Shown: one piece after another, positions 1 through 5,910 of the stretch | How the letters are laid out: each line of letters opens with the position of its first letter | How positions within the stretch are numbered: position 1 is the stretch's first letter | From: Saprospiraceae bacterium | GTDB lineage: Bacteria > Bacteroidota > Bacteroidia > Chitinophagales > Saprospiraceae | Length of the DNA stretch: 6,289 bases | Direction of reading: 5' to 3' | Assembly: GCA_020852155.1 (NCBI GenBank) | Contig: JADZBJ010000078.1 | Coordinates: 1 to 6,289 of the forward strand | Position numbers and translations under genes: made by a program | Notes under the pieces: model-generated | What the model saw: only the letters and a program-made list of their open reading frames with translations | Database searches by the model: none | Told to the model about the DNA's origin: nothing

Positions 1-608
1 AACTGCGGGTGTGTGCGTATAAAAACGCGGGCGTATTCGTGCAGGGCGACGTTGTACCACTGGCGCGGTTCGACGAAGGCACGCAGCACCTGTTCGGCCG
101 AAAAGAGCAGACAGCCGTCGGCTTCATACAGTTCGGAAGCGTGTTCATAAGGGTGTTCCGGCGATGGAAACGGCCGGGGAAATACCAGTACTTTCTCGAA
201 GCGATCAAACAGAAATTTCTCCTGCCCGAAATTCAGAATTGTCGCTTGTGCCGACAGAATCAGGCTCACATCGGGCGGCACTGTTTCGTCCGGGAAAAAT
301 TTACCCTCCCAGTCAGTGCCGAATTTAAACAGGGCCAGGCGATACCTGAATTTTTCACGGTCGCTTTCCGATAAATTCCGGTAAAATGCGCTGCTGCGCT
401 CCAGCATGGCCACAAATTTGGCGGGCAATACCGGCGGTTTTCTGGTGTACCACCACCAGTTAATCTGTGGCGACAACACATAAATGATGGCGATGACCAC
501 CAGGCAGGGCACCAGTATCCAGGAGTATTGTCCGTCTGTCGTCCAGGCATAATAGAGCGAAATCATCGCTACAATCACTGGCGGAATCATTAAGAGATTT
601 GAAAGCAT
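1..608 (-). CDS. Membrane-anchored MtfA/M90-like zinc peptidase homologue, partial (C-terminus beyond window edge)
   Basis: I read 202 codons from ATG at 608 down to the window edge, so the C-terminus is missing. An in-frame TAA 15 bases upstream of the ATG limits the start; Met7 is the only close alternative. Two hydrophobic segments (about residues 7-22 and 29-46) anchor the protein, followed by a WWWY patch at 51-54. The soluble part then resembles the MtfA (peptidase M90) family: a SAQATILNFG stretch at 119-128 matches the family's conserved AAQA...LNLG region, VLVFPRPF at 140-147 matches its VYP segment, and WYNVALHEYA at 184-193 aligns with the zinc-binding helix. MtfA-family enzymes are zinc aminopeptidases; Escherichia coli MtfA binds the regulator Mlc. 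Here the second histidine of HExxH is arginine (H190, E191, R194), so peptidase activity is doubtful. Family membership is inferred from remembered motifs. No clear TAnnTTTG promoter is visible upstream. Confidence 0.72.
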   Translation of the reverse strand, partial: MLSNLLMIPPVIVAMISLYYAWTTDGQYSWILVPCLVVIAIIYVLSPQINWWWYTRKPPVLPAKFVAMLERSSAFYRNLSESDREKFRYRLALFKFGTDWEGKFFPDETVPPDVSLILSAQATILNFGQEKFLFDRFEKVLVFPRPFPSPEHPYEHASELYEADGCLLFSAEQVLRAFVEPRQWYNVALHEYARVFIRTHPQ

Positions 609-648
609 AGCGCTGTATAGTTAGGGTCTGGTTAAACTTCCGGGCAGG

Positions 649-680
649 TTTTTCGTCGCCAACCACAGCAGATACATTTG
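649..680 (+). promoter_or_regulatory. Candidate Bacteroidota-type promoter for the small membrane protein gene
   Basis: TACATTTG at 673-680 fits the Bacteroidota -7 consensus TAnnTTTG. A T-rich stretch (649-653) lies at about the right distance for the -33 element but lacks a clean TTG. Transcription would start about 7 bases downstream, leaving a leader of roughly 15 to 20 bases before the ATG at 701 or 707. Confidence 0.5.
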
Positions 681-700
681 CGGACAAGTATCAACATCTT

Positions 701-1099
701 ATGATTATGGCAAAAACCCTTTATTTTTTCATTTTGATGGCCTTTTTGGTCACACCTCAACATGCTACGGCTACCGTACGCGTCAATGCAGAAACGTCGG
801 TTGCGCACTGGAATGAAGTCCTGCAAACCAAACAGCAGGAATTAATGCAGAAAGATGCCAAAAGCGCGCGAAAGTTAGCAAAATGGCAGCGTCGCCTGGA
901 AAAAAAATGGCTGGGCCACACGGCGCAGGTTGATTTTGAAGACCCGACCGAACGCTGGCTTTGGTTTGGCCTTTTTGGCCTCGGACTTGGTTTGGTCATG
1001 TCTCTTTTCAGCGGCCCGGCAGCCGGATTGCTGGGTTTGCTCGGCGTGATCTGCCTGGTTATCTGGGTCTTGAAGAAAACAGGTTCGATGTCGGCCTGA
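701..1099 (+). CDS. Small secreted/membrane protein of unknown function
   Basis: This 132-residue protein has no function I can name. Residues 1-24 look like a signal peptide, with a hydrophobic core at 7-18 and an A-T-A end. A long, highly charged helix rich in K, R, Q and E follows (about 36-72). Next comes the segment VDFEDPTERWLWFG (77-90), then two glycine- and leucine-rich membrane spans (about 86-103 and 106-124) and a short basic tail. I recall small Bacteroidota proteins with this plan, a basic helix followed by D-F-x-D-P before a tryptophan-rich span, but their role is unknown to me. Start choice is open between ATG 701 and ATG 707; a good -7 element at 673-680 serves either, and the second gives the more usual M-A-K-T signal-peptide start. 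The gene stands alone, with a strong terminator 6 bases after its stop. Confidence 0.75.
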   Translation: MIMAKTLYFFILMAFLVTPQHATATVRVNAETSVAHWNEVLQTKQQELMQKDAKSARKLAKWQRRLEKKWLGHTAQVDFEDPTERWLWFGLFGLGLGLVMSLFSGPAAGLLGLLGVICLVIWVLKKTGSMSA

Positions 1100-1104
1100 A
1101 AATG

Positions 1105-1137
1105 AAACAGCCAGTTCGTGTCACGAACTGGCTGTTT
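1105..1137. terminator. Bidirectional terminator hairpin between convergent genes
   Basis: Two perfect 16-base complementary arms (1105-1120 and 1122-1137) are separated by one base; in RNA the tip would open to a loop of a few bases. The arms end in AAA and TTT, followed by TTTT on the plus strand and TTTCATTTTC on the minus strand. It sits just after the stop of the plus-strand gene and 53 bases past the stop of the minus-strand barrel gene, the usual place for a shared intrinsic terminator. The short U-tracts leave its strength uncertain. Confidence 0.82.
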
Positions 1138-1189
1138 TAAAATTAACGAATCAAGACTGACCGTTAATCACTAAACACGAATCACCCAA

Positions 1190-1687
1190 CTAGCGGAAAG
1201 TGTAGCGGGCAGAAAGTGCACCGGCATCGCCACGGAAGCCACCATAATAAGCATCACCGATGACGAAGGTCGGAACCCAGTCAACCGAGAGGTTAATGGG
1301 GTATTCAGCAAACTTATAGTCCAGACCGAGGCAGCCGCTGACGCCAAGGTTGAAGTTATTGAAATCGCCACCAAAATTATAGGTATCGTCGTATTTCCAG
1401 ATAAAGGCAGATGCACCACCACCTACGTACCACTGAAGACCTTCAACGCCTTTGATGGGTGCGTGAATCTGGTACAAGGCGCCTACATTGGTGTAACTAA
1501 GGTAATTGCCCCAGCGGCGAAAGCCGGCATAAACTTCAATGGCATTTTTCTCATTCAGGAACTGCTTGAATGTAATAGATGCCGGGTAGCCAAAACGGAG
1601 ACCGATGGCTGATTTGTACTCGGATTGAGCGCTTACGGCAAATGTGCAGCAGAATGCCAACACAAAGGTGAAGATTAGATGCTTCAT
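1190..1687 (-). CDS. Small outer-membrane beta-barrel protein (porin-family-like)
   Basis: This 165-residue protein is probably exported to the outer membrane. Residues 1-21 form a typical signal peptide (hydrophobic core to about 17, then V-S-A-Q). The mature part, about 145 residues, is built of alternating-polarity segments rich in G, Y, F and W: for example 24-34, 48-58, 62-73, 84-97, 112-125, 130-140 and 155-165. That suits a barrel of about eight strands, and the chain ends in an aromatic-rich strand (ARYTFR). Charged or glycine-rich stretches at 99-110 and 144-155 would be loops or turns. The ligand or role cannot be read from sequence; such barrels are often annotated only as porin family or outer-membrane beta-barrel. 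The double cysteine at 13-14 is not a lipobox, since phenylalanine precedes it. The ATG at 1687 has a purine/A-rich upstream region and a near-ideal promoter at 1728-1757. The gene appears monocistronic. Confidence 0.82.
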   Translation of the reverse strand: MKHLIFTFVLAFCCTFAVSAQSEYKSAIGLRFGYPASITFKQFLNEKNAIEVYAGFRRWGNYLSYTNVGALYQIHAPIKGVEGLQWYVGGGASAFIWKYDDTYNFGGDFNNFNLGVSGCLGLDYKFAEYPINLSVDWVPTFVIGDAYYGGFRGDAGALSARYTFR

Positions 1688-1727
1688 ACGTTTAAGAATT
1701 TTGTTTAAAATTGGTGAAAGTTGGGGG

Positions 1728-1757
1728 CAAAACTATCAATCGTAAAGTCTCTGTCAA
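1728..1757 (-). promoter_or_regulatory. Strong Bacteroidota-type promoter of the beta-barrel gene, with A-tracts upstream
   Basis: Read on the minus strand, TTG (1757-1755) is followed after exactly 19 bases by TAGTTTTG (1735-1728), a full match to TAnnTTTG. Start of transcription is expected near 1721, giving a leader of about 35 bases. Directly upstream on the same strand are runs of nine A (1759-1767) and seven A (1779-1785), about two helical turns apart, which could act as an UP-like element. This suggests a highly transcribed gene. Confidence 0.8.
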
Positions 1758-1844
1758 GTTTTTTTTTCAGAAACGGTCTTTTTTTAACAACAACGGCCAA
1801 CACATCATGAAAAAATATCAACTTCGCCCCATTCATTATACCCG

Positions 1845-1903
1845 GATTTAAGTGGTTTTGAAGATTTACAGGATTGATTTTCCTGATTTTCAAGGATTTA
1901 CAG
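1845..1903. repeat. Cluster of short GATTT/AAATC-core repeats upstream of coaD
   Basis: GATTT begins at 1845, 1863, 1876, 1885 and 1895, that is at spacings of 18, 13, 9 and 10 bases. Two copies extend to the same nine bases, GATTTACAG, at 1863-1871 and 1895-1903. The rest of the intergenic region 1688-1942 holds the barrel gene's promoter and A-tracts to the left and the likely coaD promoter to the right; I see no gene in it. I recall such clusters, written on the other strand as AAATCCTG-type repeats, from intergenic DNA of Bacteroidota; copy number elsewhere in this genome is unknown. Confidence 0.6.
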
Positions 1904-1920
1904 ACGCGAGTCGTTTTAAA

Positions 1921-1928
1921 TCACTTTG
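1921..1928 (+). promoter_or_regulatory. Possible -7 element for coaD
   Basis: TCACTTTG differs from TAnnTTTG at one base and lies 14 bases before the coaD ATG at 1943. No good TTG stands about 19 bases further up, only a TTTAC within the repeat cluster (1897-1901). If used, the leader would be only about 8 bases. This is a weak call. Confidence 0.3.
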
Positions 1929-1942
1929 GGTTGACTTTAAAT

Positions 1943-2410
1943 ATGCAACAAAAAATTGCCGTCTTTCCGGGGTCATTTGATCCCATTACTATTGGCCACG
2001 TTGACCTGGTGCGACGCGCCTTGCCGCTCTTCGATCGCATTATTGTGGCGGTAGGCATTAACAGCACCAAACGATACCTGTTTCCGCACGAGCAGCGTAT
2101 GCAATGGCTGCATGAGGTGTTTGCTGAATACCCGACCGTTTCAGTAGATAGTTTTGAAAACCTGACTGCACATTATTGCCAGCGTATCGGTGCGCGATAC
2201 CTCCTGCGCGGCTTGCGCAATGCCTCCGATTTTGATTACGAAAAGACGATTTCACAACTGAATCACATCGTCGGCGAGGGTATTGAAACGATATTCCTGA
2301 TTGCCCAGCCGGAATATTCGCACATCAGCAGCACCATCGTCCGCGAACTCATTGTGGGTGGCGCCGACGCCCGGCAATTCCTGCCCGAAAAAGTAGTGAT
2401 TAAAATGTGA
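1943..2410 (+). CDS. coaD: Phosphopantetheine adenylyltransferase (CoaD)
   Basis: CoaD transfers AMP from ATP to 4'-phosphopantetheine to give dephospho-CoA, the next-to-last step of coenzyme A synthesis, in the cytoplasm. The 155-residue product shows the whole family signature: GSFDPITIGH at 10-19 with the nucleotidyltransferase T/HxGH motif (H19), K43 in the substrate loop, LLRGLRNASDFDYE at 87-100, ETIFLIAQPEYSHISS at 115-130, and ISSTIVRE at 128-135. Length is close to the 159 residues of the E. coli enzyme, the small shortfall being at the C-terminus after FLPEKV. The position usually occupied by arginine in the family's N-R pair after the DF(E/D)YE motif is histidine here (N107-H108). 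An in-frame ATG at 1874 would add 23 residues, but these are encoded partly by the repeat cluster and precede the conserved N-terminal strand, so ATG 1943 is preferred. The gene stands alone between a divergent and a convergent neighbour. Confidence 0.96.
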   Translation: MQQKIAVFPGSFDPITIGHVDLVRRALPLFDRIIVAVGINSTKRYLFPHEQRMQWLHEVFAEYPTVSVDSFENLTAHYCQRIGARYLLRGLRNASDFDYEKTISQLNHIVGEGIETIFLIAQPEYSHISSTIVRELIVGGADARQFLPEKVVIKM

Positions 2411-2436
2411 TCAGTCCCAAGCCTAATCCGTTTCGA

Positions 2437-2519
2437 GTAAGACAAATTTCCCACAGATAGCGCAAAAAATCTGCGGAATCTGCGCTTTTAATCTGCGCTA
2501 TCTGCGGGAAATATCTTAC
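2437..2519. repeat. Inverted repeat built of ATCTGCG units, downstream of coaD
   Basis: Arms 2437-2464 and 2494-2519 are complementary apart from a two-base insertion and two mismatches, both starting from GTAAGA/TCTTAC and running to the GATAGCGCA/TGCGCTATC pair. Within the element ATCTGCG occurs four times, starting at 2469, 2478, 2491 and 2500 (spacings 9, 13, 9), with a degenerate inverted copy in the left arm. A transcript could fold into a long hairpin. It follows the coaD stop by 26 bases and may serve as its transcript end, although no U-tract follows. It resembles intergenic repeats I recall from Bacteroidota. Confidence 0.75.
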
Positions 2520-2554
2520 GCCTGGGGTCTTAATTTCATTCAAAAGTTTGGCCC

Positions 2555-2597
2555 AAAAACACCGCGAGCCGCCCCGACAACTCGGAGCGGCTCGCGG
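2555..2597 (-). terminator. Intrinsic terminator of the DUF2723 gene
   Basis: On the minus strand an 11-base GC-rich stem (2587-2597 with 2562-2572), continued after one mismatch by four more pairs (2582-2585 with 2574-2577) around a four-base loop, is followed by TGTTTTT (2561-2555). It lies 22 bases past the TAA of the long minus-strand gene. This is a textbook Rho-independent terminator. Confidence 0.9.
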
Positions 2598-2619
2598 CCA
2601 ATATCAAGCAATAGCCAAT

Positions 2620-5600
2620 TTACTTCTGTACGCCGGGCAAGCCTGGCATATTGGCTGGCATGTAGCTGGCAAACATATCTTCCAGTTCCTTTTGCAGGGC
2701 GCTGTCTTTCATGTCTTCGGCCAGCGCCATCAGTGATTGAACAGTACCGATGGTGTATTGCTCTTCCTGCTGGTATGCCTTCTGGAAGGCCGGACTCAAC
2801 GAGTTATAGAATTTCAACTGTTGCAGCAAGGTTTGAGCGATCTGTCGCGTTTTGGCGGCAGCCTTGTCATTAGCGCCGGCACGAGCATACAAATCAGCCG
2901 CAAAGGTCGAAAACTGGTCGTACGGGAAGTTATACTCCGGGAATGCCTCAAAGTATTTGTCCACCAGTGCAAGGGCTTTGTCTTTTTGATTGTTCAGGAT
3001 CAATTCACGACCGATGAGAATCATGGCCACGCGCATGGTTTGCAGGCTGGGCATATAGGCTGTGTTGACATAGAGGCGTTTTTTATCAAAATTACCCCAT
3101 TGCCATTTTTCCATGATATTGCGGTAAGCGCGATCCAGATTGACGCCGCCCGAACCGATGATGCCGTATGAGCGTACATTGCCCGGATTGCGACGCGGTA
3201 CCAGTTGCAGGCTCAGACCTTCGAGTTGAAGGAACTGATCGAGGCCCATCAGCTTGTCTTCGCGGCAGGTTACAGCCCAGTAGATCGGGCGCTTGCCGAG
3301 GTTCGAAGCGATGATGTCCAGAATAGCCAGTTCGTCCTTGATGATGTACTGCTTGTCTTTGTCCAGTTCAAAATGGATGGTATCCACCACAGAAGAGTCA
3401 ATCGCCGAAATGATGTTGTTTTTCAGGCACTCTTCCTTGTTGACCGGAATGTACATTTTGCGGGTCGGCAGGTAAGATTCAAATTCACGACCGCCTTCTG
3501 ATGGTACTCTGTGGTCTTCGGATACGAATTTCAACACCTGTGACAGCGCCATTTCCTTGTCGCCATTCGGGGCGAAATAAGGAATCTGTACGCGTTTGAA
3601 ACCGCGTATTTGATCCTGTGGAACGCTCATTTCGATGGCTGGCGAATTGTTTATCGCACGGCGCAACTGACCGATGTACCAGTCAACAGCAATCAATGAA
3701 AGGTTGACCACACGGACGTCGGTACGGATGCCCTCCACCTCCTGGCAGTACCAGAGCGGATAGGTGTCGTTATCGCCATATGTGAAGATAATGGCATTAG
3801 GCTCCGTGCTTTCCAGGAAATTGCGCGCGTAGTCACGGCTGGCGGTATGGTCGGCGCGGCTATGGTCATCCCAGTTTTGGGTCACCATAATCAGCGGTGC
3901 AGCCAGGCCAATCAGGGCTGACAACGGTGCAGCAACGCCGCCGAGGCGCAATTTTTCTGTAAACAGGTTGTACAAGGCCACGACACTCAGGCCTATCCAT
4001 ATACAGAAAGTGAAGAATGACGCAGCGAGTACATAGTCGCGCTCACGCGGTTCGTTCGGTGGCTGGTTGGAATAAACGATGATACCGATACCCGTGATGA
4101 TGAACAGCGCCATCAGGGCTGAAAAATCTTTCGGGCGACGCTGGTAGTGGAAAAACAGGCCCAGCATACCCAACAGGAACGGAATGAAATAGTACTTGTT
4201 CCGGGCCTGATTGTATTTCTGGAATTCCGGCAAATCAGCCTGATTTCCAAGGCGTGCATTATCAATAAAGGAAATGCCGGAAATCCAGTTGCCGGAAGTC
4301 GGATCCCAGGAGTAGAAACCCTGCTCGCCATTCTGACGGCCCACGAAGTTCCACATGAAGTAGCGCCAGTACATCCAGCCTAACTGATATTTCCAGAAAA
4401 ACTCGACGTTATCCGCCAGCGTAGGTACGCCGGTGGGCTTGTCAATCCATTTGCGGTACAGCGCCGGGCGGCCTTGAGAATAATCACCCATGCGCGGGAA
4501 CAGCGATTTGGTGCTCGATGCGTAGTCGTAATCCACTTTTTCATCCACTACTTCGTAGCGATTGCCAACGCGGCCGTAGCGATCTTCAGAAAGATAGTCC
4601 GAAGGCTTGGCATCGAAATGAGGGCCGTACAGCAACGGGCGCTCGCCGTATTGTTCGCGGTTGAGGTAGGGCAACAGACGCACCGGATCCGACGGGTCGT
4701 TCATGTTGATCGGCGTATTCGCACTGGCGCGGATAATCACCATGCCATAAGAGAAATAAGCCATCACGACCAGACCGAGCGCGACAACGACGCGCTGTAA
4801 AATGCCGTTTTGCGTGCGTTGTGCGTAACGCAGGCCGTACCATATGGCGCCGCCGAAAATCAGCAATACCGGAATGATACCTGAGTAAAATGGCAATCCC
4901 AGGCCATTGACCATGAATTTATCAAAACTCGCCCAGAACGTCGGAATACCGGCAATGATCAGTTTTTGAATGGCGACGATAAACGCCACGCCCACGGCCG
5001 CAGCCGTGATCGTGCCCATAACTGTCGGGTTTTTCGACTTTTTGAAATAGTAAAACATGGCGAGCGCCGGGAAGGTCAGCAAACTCAGCAAGTGCACACC
5101 AATCGAAAGCGCTGTGGAATAGAAAGCAAATACTAACCAGCGGTCTGCTTCAGCATTGTCCGGCAGGTTGTACCATTTCAACGTCGCCCACAGCGTCATG
5201 GCTGTGAAAAAAGTGGACATGGCATATACCTCGCCTTCAACAGCCGAAAACCAGATGGAGGAGGTAAATGCCGACGCCAGGCCCGCAACAATACCCGCTG
5301 CCGCCACGGCATAGGCCTGACCGCCTTCCGGTTCATGACCACGACCGGCAATAGCCAGACGCGCCAGAATAGTCGTGCTCCAGCATACAAACAAGGCTGT
5401 AGCCGCCGTACAAAGTGCCGAAAGCAAATTGACAGAAAACGCGATCATGGTCGGATCGCTGGAAAACAAAGATGCCACCCAGGTGAACAAACGACCCACC
5501 AGCAAAAATACCGGCGCGCCGGGCGGGTGAACCACCTGTAATTTATAGGCGCCTGAAATAAATTCGCCACAGTCCCAGAGACTTCCGGTACGTTCCGCGG

Positions 5601-5676
5601 CAAGACCCAGAACAATGGCCGCGATGATGAAAGTAATCCATCCGGCGACATTGTTGAGCGTTTTGAAGGACGTCAT
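2620..5676 (-). CDS. DUF2723 polytopic membrane protein, GT117-type glycosyltransferase-like (putative protein O-mannosyltransferase)
   Basis: This 1018-residue inner-membrane protein belongs to the DUF2723 family, placed with glycosyltransferase family 117 and related to the eukaryotic O-mannosyltransferase TMEM260. By analogy it would move a sugar from a lipid carrier to exported proteins; its donor and targets cannot be read here. Span 1 (about 13-28) leads into AERTGSLWDCGEF (27-39) and VVHPPGAP (48-55), the conserved first loop, where acidic D35 and E38 are candidate catalytic residues. WFSAVEGEVYAM (142-153) and GVHLLSL (193-199) follow. About nine further spans run to 315, a long soluble loop covers 316-495, and four spans lie at 496-598. 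The C-terminal soluble half begins with FTYGDNDTYPLWYCQEVEGI (631-650) and ends in helical, TPR-like repeats (about 870-1005). ATG 5676 is the only in-frame ATG after an upstream stop. Length is normal for Bacteroidota members. A promoter lies at 5773-5806 and a terminator at 2555-2597. Confidence 0.9.
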   Translation of the reverse strand: MTSFKTLNNVAGWITFIIAAIVLGLAAERTGSLWDCGEFISGAYKLQVVHPPGAPVFLLVGRLFTWVASLFSSDPTMIAFSVNLLSALCTAATALFVCWSTTILARLAIAGRGHEPEGGQAYAVAAAGIVAGLASAFTSSIWFSAVEGEVYAMSTFFTAMTLWATLKWYNLPDNAEADRWLVFAFYSTALSIGVHLLSLLTFPALAMFYYFKKSKNPTVMGTITAAAVGVAFIVAIQKLIIAGIPTFWASFDKFMVNGLGLPFYSGIIPVLLIFGGAIWYGLRYAQRTQNGILQRVVVALGLVVMAYFSYGMVIIRASANTPINMNDPSDPVRLLPYLNREQYGERPLLYGPHFDAKPSDYLSEDRYGRVGNRYEVVDEKVDYDYASSTKSLFPRMGDYSQGRPALYRKWIDKPTGVPTLADNVEFFWKYQLGWMYWRYFMWNFVGRQNGEQGFYSWDPTSGNWISGISFIDNARLGNQADLPEFQKYNQARNKYYFIPFLLGMLGLFFHYQRRPKDFSALMALFIITGIGIIVYSNQPPNEPRERDYVLAASFFTFCIWIGLSVVALYNLFTEKLRLGGVAAPLSALIGLAAPLIMVTQNWDDHSRADHTASRDYARNFLESTEPNAIIFTYGDNDTYPLWYCQEVEGIRTDVRVVNLSLIAVDWYIGQLRRAINNSPAIEMSVPQDQIRGFKRVQIPYFAPNGDKEMALSQVLKFVSEDHRVPSEGGREFESYLPTRKMYIPVNKEECLKNNIISAIDSSVVDTIHFELDKDKQYIIKDELAILDIIASNLGKRPIYWAVTCREDKLMGLDQFLQLEGLSLQLVPRRNPGNVRSYGIIGSGGVNLDRAYRNIMEKWQWGNFDKKRLYVNTAYMPSLQTMRVAMILIGRELILNNQKDKALALVDKYFEAFPEYNFPYDQFSTFAADLYARAGANDKAAAKTRQIAQTLLQQLKFYNSLSPAFQKAYQQEEQYTIGTVQSLMALAEDMKDSALQKELEDMFASYMPANMPGLPGVQK

Positions 5677-5693
5677 GAATGCTTGCAGTTTGA

Positions 5694-5715
5694 GCCGCCT
5701 GATATACCCGGCGGC
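5694..5715 (-). other. Small GC hairpin in the leader of the DUF2723 gene
   Basis: Six complementary bases, GCCGCC at 5694-5699 and GGCGGC at 5710-5715, enclose a ten-base loop, 17 bases before the ATG at 5676. If the promoter at 5773-5806 is used, the hairpin lies in a leader of about 90 bases, near the ribosome-binding region. It may affect translation, or may be chance. Confidence 0.35.
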
Positions 5716-5772
5716 AAATGATACATGGTAAAATAGGAAGACCCCTTAGGGCCAAGTCTAGCAAAGACCGCG

Positions 5773-5806
5773 CAAAACTAAAAAAGTATGCTTAGACTTG
5801 TTCAAA
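5773..5806 (-). promoter_or_regulatory. Bacteroidota-type promoter of the DUF2723 gene
   Basis: On the minus strand TTTG (5806-5803) is followed after 22 bases by TAGTTTTG (5780-5773), a full match to TAnnTTTG and the same octamer used by the beta-barrel gene. The spacing is slightly long. The leader to ATG 5676 would be about 90 bases. Confidence 0.6.
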
Positions 5807-5837
5807 GTTTACAAAATCCTGAATTTTCAACAAAAAG

Positions 5838-5868
5838 TTTTACACGCGGCGTTTCGTTTCTACTTTTG
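5838..5868 (+). promoter_or_regulatory. Candidate promoter of the UvrD-like helicase gene
   Basis: TACTTTTG at 5861-5868 matches TAnnTTTG. A TTTT run (5838-5841) ends 19 bases upstream, a weak -33 element. The leader to ATG 5911 would be about 35 bases. It is arranged divergently from the DUF2723 promoter, and the whole interval 5677-5910 contains no gene that I can see. Confidence 0.55.
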
Positions 5869-5910
5869 TGCCAGTGCTTCTAATGTCACCGTTGAAACCC
5901 GCATTACAAC

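Noticed and set aside
9..374. A 121-residue plus-strand open frame near the left edge
   Set aside because: It is antisense to the M90-like gene, whose minus-strand frame carries family motifs and is open from its start to the window edge.
1625..1687. Lipoprotein signal in the barrel protein, from the cysteine pair at residues 13-14
   Set aside because: The preceding residues are L-A-F, and phenylalanine just before the cysteine does not fit a lipobox; a normal signal peptidase I site (V-S-A) follows.
1705..1893. A 62-residue minus-strand open frame in the intergenic region before coaD
   Set aside because: It runs through the barrel gene's promoter, the A-tracts and the repeat cluster, and its product has no protein-like features.
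1874..1942. A 23-residue N-terminal extension of CoaD from an in-frame ATG at 1874
   Set aside because: The extension is encoded largely by the repeat cluster and the likely promoter region, and the conserved CoaD N-terminus begins right at ATG 1943.
2437..2519. CRISPR array
   Set aside because: The repeat unit is only seven bases with 2-6 bases between copies, unlike CRISPR repeats and spacers.
2737..3501. Open frames on the plus strand opposite the DUF2723 gene (about 98-144 residues)
   Set aside because: They lie entirely inside a well-conserved 1018-codon gene on the other strand, show no recognisable motifs, and look like codon-bias shadows.
5815..5828. Another copy of the AATCCTG-type repeat in the uvrD/DUF2723 intergenic region
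   Set aside because: A single short match without periodic neighbours; expected by chance in AT-rich DNA.
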